Source: JBFJVZ01 sp041623895
GTDB taxonomy: Bacteria; Planctomycetota; Planctomycetia; Pirellulales; Pirellulaceae
NCBI GenBank assembly: GCA_041623895.1
Contig: JBFJVZ010000170.1
Coordinates: 1 to 14,936 of the forward strand
Length of the DNA: 14,936 nucleotides
Direction: 5' to 3'
The notes under the pieces are model-generated. The model saw only the letters and a program-made list of their open reading frames with translations. It did not search any database and was not told the DNA's origin. Shown one piece after another: positions 6,392 through 13,682 of this stretch. The translations under genes were made by a program, and so were the position numbers. The stretch's first letter is position 1. Each line of letters begins with the position of its first letter.

Positions 6392-7870
6392 GTGAAAGCG
6401 AACACGAATTCAAATCGAGCAACCAACAACAAGTCCGTTTCGCGTCGGCAGTTCGGCAAAGTGGCGGCTGCATCGTTCGGTGCTGCTTCGGGGTTTCATT
6501 TCTTTCCGGCGCTGGCCGACAAGAAGCTGGAAAAGCCCGCCTTGGCGGGAATTGGCGCCGGTGGCAAAGGCACCGCCGACTTGGCGGGATCCAGGAGTGC
6601 CGGCTTCGAGATCGTGGCCTTGGTTGACATTGTCGATGCAAACAAACTTGCCAACCTGAGCGGTGCCGATCAGAAAGCTCAAGGCCGACTAAAACGCATG
6701 GCACAAGTCCGCCAGTCGTATCCCGATGCCGGCTTCTACACGGACTATCGCGAGATGCTTTCCGACTTGGGTGACAAGATCGACGCCGTCACCGTATCCA
6801 CTCCCGACCATCACCACTTTCATGCGTCGGTGATGGCGATGCAATCCGGCAAGCATGTGTACTGCCAAAAGCCGTTGACGCACGGCATTTGGGAAGCCCG
6901 GATGATGAAAGAGGTCGCCGCTAAGACCGGTGTCAAAACTCAAATGGGCAATCAAGCACATGCCAACGATCATATGCGGCGCTGCGTCGAACTGATTCGC
7001 GCCGGCGTGATCGGCAAAGTCACCGCAATACATGCTTGGACCAACCGCCCCATCTGGCCGCAAGGCTTCAAATCGCCGCCGGCCAAGGAACCGGTGCCCG
7101 CTGGGATTGACTGGAAACAATGGATCGGACCGGCACCCTGGGTTGATTACAGTTCCAAGATTGCCCCCTTTGCCTGGCGCGGCTGGTGGGACTACGGAAC
7201 TGGAGCGCTCGGCGACATGGCCTGCCACATCATGGACCTGGGCTATTGGTCGATGAATCCCGGTGCACCCAAAAGTGTGACGGCAAAACAGTCGGGGGCA
7301 ACTGAATTGTCACCGCCAATCAATTCTGTCATCACTTGGGACTTCGGTCCCAGCCAGTACTCCAGCAAAAATGGATTCAAGTTTCACTGGTATGACGGCT
7401 ACATTGACGCTCATTTTGACCGCGAGCGATGGCAGTTGGTCAAGAACGGTGACGAGTACAACCATCCCAGCGATGAAGTCTTGGATGGCGAAGACTTTTC
7501 CAAGTTTGGCAGTGTGATCATCGGCGAAAGCGGAAAGTTGTTTTTTAACCGCTCACGCGACACATGGGTCGTCAAAGCATCCAGCAACGTGGACGGTTTC
7601 CAGTGGCCGGAGCAATCGATTCCGCGTGCAACCGGCCAGGATAACTATCGTGAGTGGCGGGATGCGATCGACGGCAAAGTCGACGAAGGCCAATCTTATT
7701 TTGGCTTGGCTGGCCCAATGACCGAAACGATCTTGTTGGGAGTGCTTGCGCAGCGCGTTCCGGATACGAAACTCGAGTGGGATGCAGAAAAAATGAGCAT
7801 CGCGGGACGGCCCGAGTTGGATAAGTGGATCCGCCGCGAATACAGCGAAGGCTGGGCGTCGCCGGTGTAG
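6392..7870 (+). CDS. Tat-exported Gfo/Idh/MocA family oxidoreductase
   Basis: A 492-residue NAD(P)-dependent oxidoreductase of the Gfo/Idh/MocA family, of the large class that is common in planctomycetes and probably acts on sugars or sugar derivatives. The N-terminus is a twin-arginine signal: SRRQFGK with Arg18-Arg19, a hydrophobic stretch of small residues, and a likely cleavage near FPALA at residues 38-42. The Rossmann fold follows, with GIGAGGKG at 53-60 and an acidic residue at the end of beta-2 (ALVDIVDAN). The family motif appears as HVYCQKPLTHG, with Gln in place of the commoner Glu before KP. The C-terminal half contains WWDYGTGALGDMACHIMDL, typical of the bacterial-type C-terminal domain. 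The start is a GTG with only a weak ribosome site (GAGAA). It is monocistronic. The exact substrate cannot be read from sequence. Confidence 0.92.
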   Translation: MKANTNSNRATNNKSVSRRQFGKVAAASFGAASGFHFFPALADKKLEKPALAGIGAGGKGTADLAGSRSAGFEIVALVDIVDANKLANLSGADQKAQGRLKRMAQVRQSYPDAGFYTDYREMLSDLGDKIDAVTVSTPDHHHFHASVMAMQSGKHVYCQKPLTHGIWEARMMKEVAAKTGVKTQMGNQAHANDHMRRCVELIRAGVIGKVTAIHAWTNRPIWPQGFKSPPAKEPVPAGIDWKQWIGPAPWVDYSSKIAPFAWRGWWDYGTGALGDMACHIMDLGYWSMNPGAPKSVTAKQSGATELSPPINSVITWDFGPSQYSSKNGFKFHWYDGYIDAHFDRERWQLVKNGDEYNHPSDEVLDGEDFSKFGSVIIGESGKLFFNRSRDTWVVKASSNVDGFQWPEQSIPRATGQDNYREWRDAIDGKVDEGQSYFGLAGPMTETILLGVLAQRVPDTKLEWDAEKMSIAGRPELDKWIRREYSEGWASPV

Positions 7871-7899
7871 GGGTCCGTTCGACTGGCTGGCCCCATTTT
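7870..7899 (+). terminator. Weak possible terminator after the oxidoreductase gene
   Basis: GGGGTC (7870-7875) can pair with GGCCCC (7889-7894) with one G-T wobble, and ATTTTC follows. The stem is short and the T-run only four long, so this is a tentative call. It begins at the last base of the stop codon. Confidence 0.3.
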
Positions 7900-7912
7900 C
7901 CCAACATCAAGA

Positions 7913-7931
7913 CGGTAGCCGCCCGCTACCG
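7913..7931. repeat. Perfect 7-bp hairpin in the spacer before the thioredoxin gene
   Basis: CGGTAGC (7913-7919) and GCTACCG (7925-7931) pair perfectly around CGCCC. There is no T-run. It lies 65 bases upstream of the thioredoxin start. It could be a short intergenic repeat or a protein-binding dyad. Confidence 0.55.
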
Positions 7932-7995
7932 CCAAGGTGTATCCTGTTGGACTGCACTTCATAGAACCATCCCATCATCCGTCGGGGGCGATCCC

Positions 7996-9321
7996 ATGAG
8001 CCGAATCATCACTTTCCTGTTTGCCTGTTCGCTCTTGGCCGCGGTGCCTGCTCCCGCCTATTCGCAAGACGACGCCGGCGATGCGGAGGCCAAGGCAAAA
8101 CAAGCTGCAGGCCAGGACACAAAAGGCCAGGACCCAAAGGATGATGACGGTGATCAGGCCGATGCGGCTGAGTCAACGGAGGACGAGGAACCTGAGATCA
8201 AGCCGTTGACGATTGGATCTCCGGCCCCTGAATTAGATGTCGAGCATTGGGTCCAGAACGGCGGCGGTGAGTTCGGGGTCGTGACCGACTTCGAGGAAAA
8301 CAAGGTGTACATCATCGAGTTCTGGGCAACCTGGTGCGGGCCCTGTATCGCTTCGATGCCACACATCGTCGAGCTACAAGAAAAGTACGCCGACCGCGAT
8401 GTTCAAGTCGTCAGCATCTCGGATGAAGAACTGGAAACGGTTGAGCGTTTTCTGGATCGCGAGGTTCGCGGTTCGCAAGACGAAGAAAACCCCAAGACGT
8501 ATCGCGACTTGACCAGGTCCTACTGCCTGACGACCGACCCCGATGGTTCATCAAGCCGGGACTACATGCGAGCGGCAAATCGTAACGGCATTCCGTGTGC
8601 TTTCATCGTCGGCAAGCAAGGACAAATTGAATGGATCGGGCATCCGATGGCGATGGATGATGCTTTGGAGGAAGTTGTCAGCGACACGTGGGACCGAGAC
8701 GCGTTCGCCCTGGAGTACGTTGCGCAGCAGGAAGTCCGCGAGATCATGTCAAAGCTCTCTCGACTGATGCGCTCCGGGAGAGTCGATGAAGCGATTGAGC
8801 TGGTGGATGATTACATCGCTAACGGAAAACTGGAACCCGAAAGAAAGCGATTTAAGCAGATCAAGTTCCAGGTTCTGGCCAGCGACCGCGACCGCGCAGA
8901 TCAGGCAGCGGATTATGCCATCGAGTTGCTGGCGGATGAATCGTTGAACCCGGTAAGTGCAAACAATCTTGCCTGGAACATCTATTTGATGGCGAGGGCC
9001 GGTCGATACGAGGAGGAACGCGTTAGCAAAGCAGCTCTTAAGTTGGCCCAGGACATGTCGGAAGAGGAGAGTGAAATCCGCCCCTTCCTGCTCGATACCG
9101 TCGCTCACCTGCAACAGCTGCTTGGCGACACGCAACAAGCAATCCAAACGCAGCGCCGCGCAGTACAAATCGCCAGCCCGGATCAAAAATCACGGCTGTC
9201 AGCGTTCTTGGCAGAATTAGAAGACGAGTTGGACGCAGCGATAGCAGAGCAGGAACAAAAAGAGAAACAAGAATCCAGCAAGGATGATGACAAAGACGCT
9301 GAGGCGAAGGATAAGGAATAA
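7996..9321 (+). CDS. Exported TlpA-like thioredoxin with acidic linker and helical tail
   Basis: A 441-residue exported thiol-disulfide protein. Residues 1-23 form a Sec signal peptide (LFACSLLAAVPAPAYS, then QDD). Residues about 24-68 are a charged low-complexity linker rich in Asp, Glu, Lys and Gln. The thioredoxin fold covers about 70-240, with the active site WCGPC at 113-117 inside FWATWCGPC, and the cis-Pro loop NGIPCAF. About 245-415 is helical and TPR-like (VDEAIELVDDYI, NNLAWNIYLM, FLLDTVAHLQQLLGD, AIQTQRRAVQIA). The tail from about 415 is again highly charged. Similar AhpC/TSA-TlpA proteins with C-terminal repeats are frequent in planctomycetes. The frame is open upstream to 7825, but the ATG at 7996 is the one that starts a proper signal peptide. 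The partner protein is unknown. Confidence 0.9.
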   Translation: MSRIITFLFACSLLAAVPAPAYSQDDAGDAEAKAKQAAGQDTKGQDPKDDDGDQADAAESTEDEEPEIKPLTIGSPAPELDVEHWVQNGGGEFGVVTDFEENKVYIIEFWATWCGPCIASMPHIVELQEKYADRDVQVVSISDEELETVERFLDREVRGSQDEENPKTYRDLTRSYCLTTDPDGSSSRDYMRAANRNGIPCAFIVGKQGQIEWIGHPMAMDDALEEVVSDTWDRDAFALEYVAQQEVREIMSKLSRLMRSGRVDEAIELVDDYIANGKLEPERKRFKQIKFQVLASDRDRADQAADYAIELLADESLNPVSANNLAWNIYLMARAGRYEEERVSKAALKLAQDMSEEESEIRPFLLDTVAHLQQLLGDTQQAIQTQRRAVQIASPDQKSRLSAFLAELEDELDAAIAEQEQKEKQESSKDDDKDAEAKDKE

Positions 9322-9363
9322 CGGTTTGTATACCGTCATTCATGGAGAGCCTGTGACTTTGTA

Positions 9364-9427
9364 GTCGTCGGACGCTCCGCGGCCGAGCGCATTTGTTTTC
9401 CCATTCCGACGCGGAGCGTCGGACGAC
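9364..9427. repeat. Strong hairpin ending at the hydrolase start codon
   Basis: The 17-base arms at 9364-9380 and 9411-9427 match at 16 of 17 positions (GTCGTCGGACGCTCCGC and its complement), with a 30-base loop. The right arm ends one base before the chosen ATG at 9429 and contains the only SD-like sequence (GGAG, 9413-9416). Folding in the mRNA would hide the start. It may alternatively be a mobile intergenic repeat. Confidence 0.75.
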
Positions 9428-9428
9428 A

Positions 9429-10361
9429 ATGAATTCCCAGCCTCGGAGTGTGCGTTTCACATTGATGTTTTTACAGCCTCGAAGTGTGGCCGCCTTGGCA
9501 TCGGTGTGTTTGTTCCTGCAAGCGCTAATGGCCCAAGATGCGCCCGACATCCGCTCTGTCGAGGCCGATTTGGTCGTGCCGGCTTGCCTTGATGCATCAC
9601 CCGCAGCTGGTGTTCGTGTCAATCAAGTGCACCCCAACTGGAAAACGACGGACGTCTATCACACACTTTATCTGCCGACCAACTATCGACCGGGGCAAAC
9701 GTATCCGGTCATTGTCGAGCTTCCTGGAAACGGTGGTTTTAAGAACCGGCTTGGCGACGCTTGCAATGGACTTCCCTCAGGCTGCAAACTTGGCTTCGGC
9801 ATCTCAGCAGGCAAGGATTTTATTTGGCTCTGCCTGCCATTTGTAAGCGGGGACGGCAAGAGTGTGGCCGAAAAATGGTGGGGTGATGCATCTGAATACG
9901 ATCCCAGTCCAACGGTCGATTACCTGAAACAAACGGTGCCATGGATCTGCCAGAATTACGGCGGTGATCCGCAACGGGTCATCCTGACGGGATTCTCACG
10001 CGGCGCGATTGCCTGCAATTACATCGGCTTGCACGACGATCAGATCGCTGGGCTGTGGTCGGGCATGATTCCCTACAGCCACTATGACGGAGTTCGCACC
10101 TGGCCATTCTCTACTGGTGATCAAGAATCGTCCGTTGTCAGGTTGAAGCGCATCGGCCAGCGCCCCCAATTGATCTGTCATGAAACAACCAGCGGCGGTC
10201 GCGGTATCAACGCGACTCGCAAGTGGATCGAATCGACTGCTGTTGTTGGTGACTTCACGTTTGTGGAAACAGGATTTCGCAATCATAACGACGCATGGAT
10301 TCTAAGACCTTCGCCTGCGCGAGACCAACTTCGTCGCTGGGTCGATGAATTGATTCATTGA
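9429..10361 (+). CDS. Exported alpha/beta hydrolase (esterase/peptidase-like)
   Basis: A 310-residue secreted alpha/beta-hydrolase. The N-terminus (to about residue 35) is a signal peptide with a long n-region and the core VAALASVCLFLQALMA before QDA. The fold starts with YHTLYLPTNYRPGQTYPVIVELPGNGG, where the last part would form the oxyanion region. The nucleophile elbow is GFSRGA with Ser190. The likely catalytic His is His286 in RNHNDAW. The acid residue cannot be fixed by eye. It resembles the esterase/PHB-depolymerase-like hydrolases that act on extracytoplasmic esters, but the substrate is unknown. The ATG at 9429 is chosen; a TTG at 9393 lies in frame inside the hairpin loop, and an internal ATG at 9465 would also give a signal peptide. 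No operon partner is evident. Confidence 0.8.
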   Translation: MNSQPRSVRFTLMFLQPRSVAALASVCLFLQALMAQDAPDIRSVEADLVVPACLDASPAAGVRVNQVHPNWKTTDVYHTLYLPTNYRPGQTYPVIVELPGNGGFKNRLGDACNGLPSGCKLGFGISAGKDFIWLCLPFVSGDGKSVAEKWWGDASEYDPSPTVDYLKQTVPWICQNYGGDPQRVILTGFSRGAIACNYIGLHDDQIAGLWSGMIPYSHYDGVRTWPFSTGDQESSVVRLKRIGQRPQLICHETTSGGRGINATRKWIESTAVVGDFTFVETGFRNHNDAWILRPSPARDQLRRWVDELIH

Positions 10362-10405
10362 AAATCGCTCCGCCACCTCGCCTGCGGCGTCGCGCGAGTC
10401 GGTAT

Positions 10406-10422
10406 TTACAAAGCGTTTGTAA
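10406..10422. promoter_or_regulatory. Operator-like dyad upstream of the LEPR-XLL gene
   Basis: TTACAAA (10406-10412) and TTTGTAA (10416-10422) form a perfect 7-bp inverted repeat around GCG. It lies about 205 bases upstream of the acidic-protein start. The size and symmetry fit a dimeric repressor site, but no regulator gene is next to it. Confidence 0.4.
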
Positions 10423-10520
10423 CTCTTGCCGCGACATCACTGATCGTACAGTCAATGCCGGCGACTTTCTGCTTGCCGTTGTGACGCAACAGAACAGACA
10501 TCTGGCTCCTGCTCCGTTGG

Positions 10521-10535
10521 CACGCAATCTGCGTG
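10521..10535. promoter_or_regulatory. Second short dyad upstream of the LEPR-XLL gene
   Basis: CACGCA (10521-10526) and TGCGTG (10530-10535) are a perfect 6-bp inverted repeat around ATC, about 90 bases upstream of the acidic-protein start. It could be a binding site or a leader hairpin. Confidence 0.35.
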
Positions 10536-10625
10536 AGCCGAATTAACGTCTGAGCACGGGAAACAGAACGCTTCCGACGGAACGAAGCTGATTCTGTTTC
10601 TATTCGATTCACAGAAGGAAATGTC

Positions 10626-11789
10626 ATGAAACGCGTTTTGCGTTACCGCAGCCAACAAATTCGCCGGCGTACGCGATTGGGTGTACAGCGACTGGAGAAA
10701 CGACAGCTGATGGCTGCCGACATCGGTTTGGTCGACGGATTCATTGCGATCAACGGTACGGAAATGGACGACGTTGCCGAAGTCTATTCCGATTCCGGGT
10801 TGGTATTCGTCAACGTCACGACGTTTGCCGCGGACGGTGAAGAAATCGGGGCAGACTCGAAAACTTTCAACGAGTCGGACGTCGACGGCATCGTCTTTCA
10901 AGCAGGTGATGGCGACGATTTATTCGTCAACGATACTGATATCGACTCGATCACGCGCACCGGCGGTGGTGACGATACGGTCATGGGCGGCGGCGGAAAT
11001 GATATTCTCGCCGTTGGCATGGGCAATGACGTGGTTCTGGGTGGCGGAGGCGATGATCGCATTCTGGCCGGACCGGGCGACGATGTTGTCATTGCGGCAG
11101 CGGAACCCCAATCCGAGCTTGACGAAGAGCCGCTTGACGAGGGTACCAGCGACGGGGATACCGATTCGGAGTTGAACGACGAATCCAATCAGGTCGACGA
11201 ATCGATGGAGGAAGACGGCACCGCTGAAGATCCACCGAACTCGGAACACGAACCAAGCGAGGAATCGATGATCGAAGACAATGCGGAAACAACGGTCGCT
11301 GAGCCTGAGATCACGGACGCAGGCGACGTTGCCGTCGAAGACGCGGTCGACCAAGGCAGTTCCGATGAGAACTTTGTTTGCCATGCTCACGACGGTGGCG
11401 TAGCGGGCGAAGACGATCCGGTCGTTGATTCCAGCTCCGAACCTGAGGTAGATGATCCGCTTGATCCGTTGATGGACTCGGAAACAGACATCGGCAATCC
11501 GGGCTCGGGCGATTTGGGCTCGGGCGATTTGGGCAGCGATGACGAACTCGTCAACGATGAAGCGGTTGATCTTTCCGATGACGACGACAGCGAACTGGCC
11601 GATGTCCCCATGGATCCGGCAGTGGAACCTGAGACCACGCATGAGACCGACGATGACGTCATTTTTGGCGGAAGCGGAGACGATGTGATCTTTGGCGAAG
11701 CAGGCAGCGACCTGATCTTCGGTGGCTCGTCAGCCGTCGACGACGCCCTGCTGCGGATGGTGATCGCGGGCCGATTAAGCCTTTCCTAG
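10626..11789 (+). CDS. Acidic LEPR-XLL-type surface protein with two RTX-like calcium-binding blocks
   Basis: A 387-residue, strongly acidic protein. The N-terminus is Arg-rich (about ten Arg/Lys in the first 26 residues) and carries LEKRQLMAAD at 23-32, a variant of the LEPR-XLL motif found at the start of many large planctomycetal surface or secreted proteins. A short beta-rich segment follows (33-112). Block one of RTX-type nonapeptides spans about 113-157 (GGGDDTVMG, GGGNDILAV, GMGNDVVLG, GGGDDRILA, GPGDDVV). A linker of about 185 residues is mostly Asp, Glu and Ser and contains a GSGDL tandem repeat (11501-11530). Block two, about 342-367, reads DDDVIFGGSGDDVIFGEAGSD. Such repeats bind calcium outside the cell. 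A good SD (AAGGA, seven bases upstream) supports the ATG at 10626. It is small for this class, whose members often exceed 1000 residues. Its role is unknown. Confidence 0.85.
   Translation: MKRVLRYRSQQIRRRTRLGVQRLEKRQLMAADIGLVDGFIAINGTEMDDVAEVYSDSGLVFVNVTTFAADGEEIGADSKTFNESDVDGIVFQAGDGDDLFVNDTDIDSITRTGGGDDTVMGGGGNDILAVGMGNDVVLGGGGDDRILAGPGDDVVIAAAEPQSELDEEPLDEGTSDGDTDSELNDESNQVDESMEEDGTAEDPPNSEHEPSEESMIEDNAETTVAEPEITDAGDVAVEDAVDQGSSDENFVCHAHDGGVAGEDDPVVDSSSEPEVDDPLDPLMDSETDIGNPGSGDLGSGDLGSDDELVNDEAVDLSDDDDSELADVPMDPAVEPETTHETDDDVIFGGSGDDVIFGEAGSDLIFGGSSAVDDALLRMVIAGRLSLS
11501..11530 (+). repeat. 15-bp tandem repeat inside the acidic linker
   Basis: GGGCTCGGGCGATTT is present twice without mismatch (11501-11515, 11516-11530), followed by a diverged GGGCAGCGATGAC. 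It encodes GSGDL repeats. An exact nucleotide repeat suggests recent slippage, so the linker length may vary among strains. Confidence 0.85.
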
Positions 11790-11813
11790 TTTTGGGCCGG
11801 GCGGAGGAAATGG

Positions 11814-11836
11814 CGTGGGCCAGGGAAGCGCCCACG
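11814..11836. repeat. Hairpin between the LEPR-XLL gene and the HPS/KGPDC-like gene
   Basis: CGTGGGC (11814-11820) and GCCCACG (11830-11836) pair perfectly around a 9-base loop. It is 25 bases after the acidic-protein stop, with no T-run after it. It overlaps an in-frame ATG at 11810 that has GGAGGA almost touching it, too close for a normal ribosome site. Confidence 0.5.
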
Positions 11837-11917
11837 ACGCCGCATTCTGGCGACTATCGCGGCAAGGCAAATTCGGTAACATTGCGTGGCAACCTTCCTC
11901 CAGATTGTCCCGCTGCC

Positions 11918-12616
11918 ATGAAACCGATCGTCCAAATCTCACTCGACTTGACCACCACCGGCGAAGCGCTTCAAACCGCCGAACTCGCGATTCGCGCCGG
12001 CGTCGACTGGCTGGAAGCGGGGACGCCCTTGATCTTGGCGGAGGGATTGCACGGCGTGCGGGCCTTGCGCGAGCGATTCCCTAAGACACCGATTGTGGCT
12101 GATTTGAAAACCATGGACGGCGGATATCTGGAGGCCGAAATGATGGCCGGCGCGGGTGCCACGCACGTTGTGGTCATGGCCCGAGCCCACGAGGAGACGA
12201 TCAAGTGCGTCGTTAAGGCGGGCCAGGATTTTGGCATCGGCGTGATGGGCGACAATCTTGGCTATGAAACCATGGTCGACGGTGCCAAACGGTTGGAAGA
12301 TCTCGGTTGTGGATACATTGTTCATCACATTGGTTATGACGAGCGACGTGGAATCGCTGCACGTGGTCTGCGGATGCCCAGCCCGTTGGATGATCTAAAA
12401 GCAGTGGTCAATGCCGTGAGCGTCCCGGTCCAGGCAGTCGGCGGGCTTTCCATCGAACAAGCAATACAGTGTCCTTCGTATGGTGCGCCACTGGTCGTTC
12501 TGGGCGCGCCGCTGACAATCGACGCCGACGAATTCAAGACGGCGGACGGCGACTTGGAAAGCTCACTGCGCTTGATCTGCGAAAAAGTACATGCCTTTGG
12601 AGACGTTGCCATATGA
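11918..12616 (+). CDS. OMP-decarboxylase-superfamily enzyme (hexulose-6-phosphate synthase / keto-gulonate-phosphate decarboxylase-like)
   Basis: A 232-residue (beta/alpha)8-barrel enzyme of the OMPDC superfamily, HPS/KGPDC group. The catalytic set lines up with E. coli KGPDC at almost the same numbers: Asp10, Glu33, and the DxKxxD motif as Asp62-Lys64-Asp67 (ADLKTMDGG), plus His136. Asp112 and the HHIGYDE segment look more like HPS than KGPDC. The place of the phosphate-gripping Arg (usually GRA) reads GAPLT at 196-200, with no Arg. Substrate and reaction are therefore uncertain: an aldol or decarboxylation reaction on a sugar-derived keto acid is the safest inference. The ATG at 11918 matches the family start; upstream in-frame starts (11810, 11792) would add unrelated residues. 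The stop overlaps the dehydrogenase start as ATGA, so the two are coupled. No phosphohexuloisomerase is present. Confidence 0.83.
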   Translation: MKPIVQISLDLTTTGEALQTAELAIRAGVDWLEAGTPLILAEGLHGVRALRERFPKTPIVADLKTMDGGYLEAEMMAGAGATHVVVMARAHEETIKCVVKAGQDFGIGVMGDNLGYETMVDGAKRLEDLGCGYIVHHIGYDERRGIAARGLRMPSPLDDLKAVVNAVSVPVQAVGGLSIEQAIQCPSYGAPLVVLGAPLTIDADEFKTADGDLESSLRLICEKVHAFGDVAI

Positions 12617-13644
12617 CCGTATCACCCGCCGTCGTTAATTTTTCTGCCGAACCGCACAGCGTGGAAATTCGCGAGTTCGCCAAACCAACGATCGGACTTG
12701 ATGATGTTTTGGTCGAAGTCGCCGCGGTCGGTGTTTGCGGCAGTGATCTTCATCAATGGACTTCGTCGCACAGCTGGCCCGTAAACTACCCCGTCGTGCT
12801 GGGTCATGAGTTCGCGGGCACGATCGTGCAGACGGGTGCTAACGTTGATGGCTGGAGTGAAGGTGATCGAATTGCCAGCGAAACCGCGGCCGTGATCGAT
12901 CTGCAGAATCCCATGACGCGTCGCGGCTTGTACAATTTGGATCCGACACGGAAAGGTTTCGGCTACGGAGTCGATGGGGCGATGACGCGGTTCACGCGTG
13001 TGCCCGCACGTTGCCTGCACCGCGTGCCCGAAACGCTGCCGTTGGAGCACGCGGCGCTGACCGAACCGTGTTGCGTCGCTTATAACAGCGTGATCGGCAA
13101 TTCACGCATCAACCCCGGCGACCGAGTCCTGGTGATCGGTCCGGGCACGATTGGGATTCTGTGCGCGGCAATCGCCAAACTCGCCGGCGGCGACGTGGCC
13201 TTGCTGGGCCTGGACTCAGATGCCGATCGCTTCAAGATCGCGCGGCAATACGGCTGCCAGACTTTAACGGACGCCACCGAGTGGTCAAAAGAACGTGACG
13301 GTTTGGGCGTCGACGTGGTGATTGATGCGGCGGGTGTTTCCAGCACACTGAAACTGGCGTTGGAACTCGTCCGCCCCGCGGGTTGGATCACCAAAGTCGG
13401 CTGGGGCCCCAAGCCGCTCGATTTTTCCATCGATCCGCTGGTGCAGAAGAACGTGACGTTACAAGGCAGTTTCAGCCACCACTGGACGATTTGGGAGCGC
13501 GTGTTGGCGCTGTTGGCCAGCGGGCAACTGGATGTTCGGCCGATCATTGGCGGACAGTGGCCGCTGGACCAATGGCACGAAGCTTTTGAAACCATGCATT
13601 CCGGAAAGATTGTCAAGTCAATCTTGAGGCCAACGGAGCATTGA
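12613..13644 (+). CDS. Medium-chain, zinc-type alcohol/polyol dehydrogenase
   Basis: A 343-residue medium-chain dehydrogenase (MDR superfamily), close in style to threonine/sorbitol-type dehydrogenases. The catalytic-zinc ligands are present: Cys42 in GVCGSD, His65-Glu66 in VLGHEFAG, and Glu151 in LTEPCC. The NAD site is VLVIGPGTIG, followed by LGLDSDADR, whose acidic residue after beta-2 favours NAD over NADP. The structural-zinc lobe is altered: the usual four cysteines around residues 95-110 are all replaced (AVIDLQNPM to YNLDP), while the flanking RKGFGYGVDGA pattern remains. The ATG at 12613 overlaps the preceding stop by four bases. The frame is open back to 12469, but that is inside the upstream gene. 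It probably oxidises a polyol or sugar acid whose keto product is used by the preceding enzyme. Confidence 0.9.
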   Translation: MTVSPAVVNFSAEPHSVEIREFAKPTIGLDDVLVEVAAVGVCGSDLHQWTSSHSWPVNYPVVLGHEFAGTIVQTGANVDGWSEGDRIASETAAVIDLQNPMTRRGLYNLDPTRKGFGYGVDGAMTRFTRVPARCLHRVPETLPLEHAALTEPCCVAYNSVIGNSRINPGDRVLVIGPGTIGILCAAIAKLAGGDVALLGLDSDADRFKIARQYGCQTLTDATEWSKERDGLGVDVVIDAAGVSSTLKLALELVRPAGWITKVGWGPKPLDFSIDPLVQKNVTLQGSFSHHWTIWERVLALLASGQLDVRPIIGGQWPLDQWHEAFETMHSGKIVKSILRPTEH

Positions 13645-13660
13645 TACACTCGTGCTGCTT

Positions 13661-13673
13661 CACGTTCAACGTG
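13661..13673. repeat. Short dyad between convergent genes
   Basis: CACGTT and AACGTG pair perfectly around one C, 17 bases after the dehydrogenase stop and just before the end of the minus-strand remnant. With no T-run and no loop it is unlikely to be a normal terminator. Confidence 0.3.
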
Positions 13674-13682
13674 GATGCGCCG

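Noticed and set aside
6689..7228. A 179-residue minus-strand frame inside the oxidoreductase gene
   Set aside because: It is antisense to conserved Rossmann and C-terminal motifs; a shadow of GC-rich coding sequence.
7825..7995. Upstream extension of the thioredoxin gene
   Set aside because: It overlaps the oxidoreductase gene, and only the ATG at 7996 gives a signal peptide.
9038..9622. A 194-residue minus-strand frame across the thioredoxin end and the hydrolase start
   Set aside because: It runs through the hairpin and two well-supported genes and has no family feature.
10920..11642. A 240-residue minus-strand frame opposite the LEPR-XLL gene
   Set aside because: It mirrors the biased Asp/Glu codons of the real gene; its repeats are the complement of the acidic linker and it has no ribosome site.
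11792..11917. Longer start for the HPS/KGPDC-like enzyme (TTG 11792 or ATG 11810)
   Set aside because: The family begins at the MKPIVQISLD strand; the extension covers a hairpin, and the SD touching ATG 11810 is too close.
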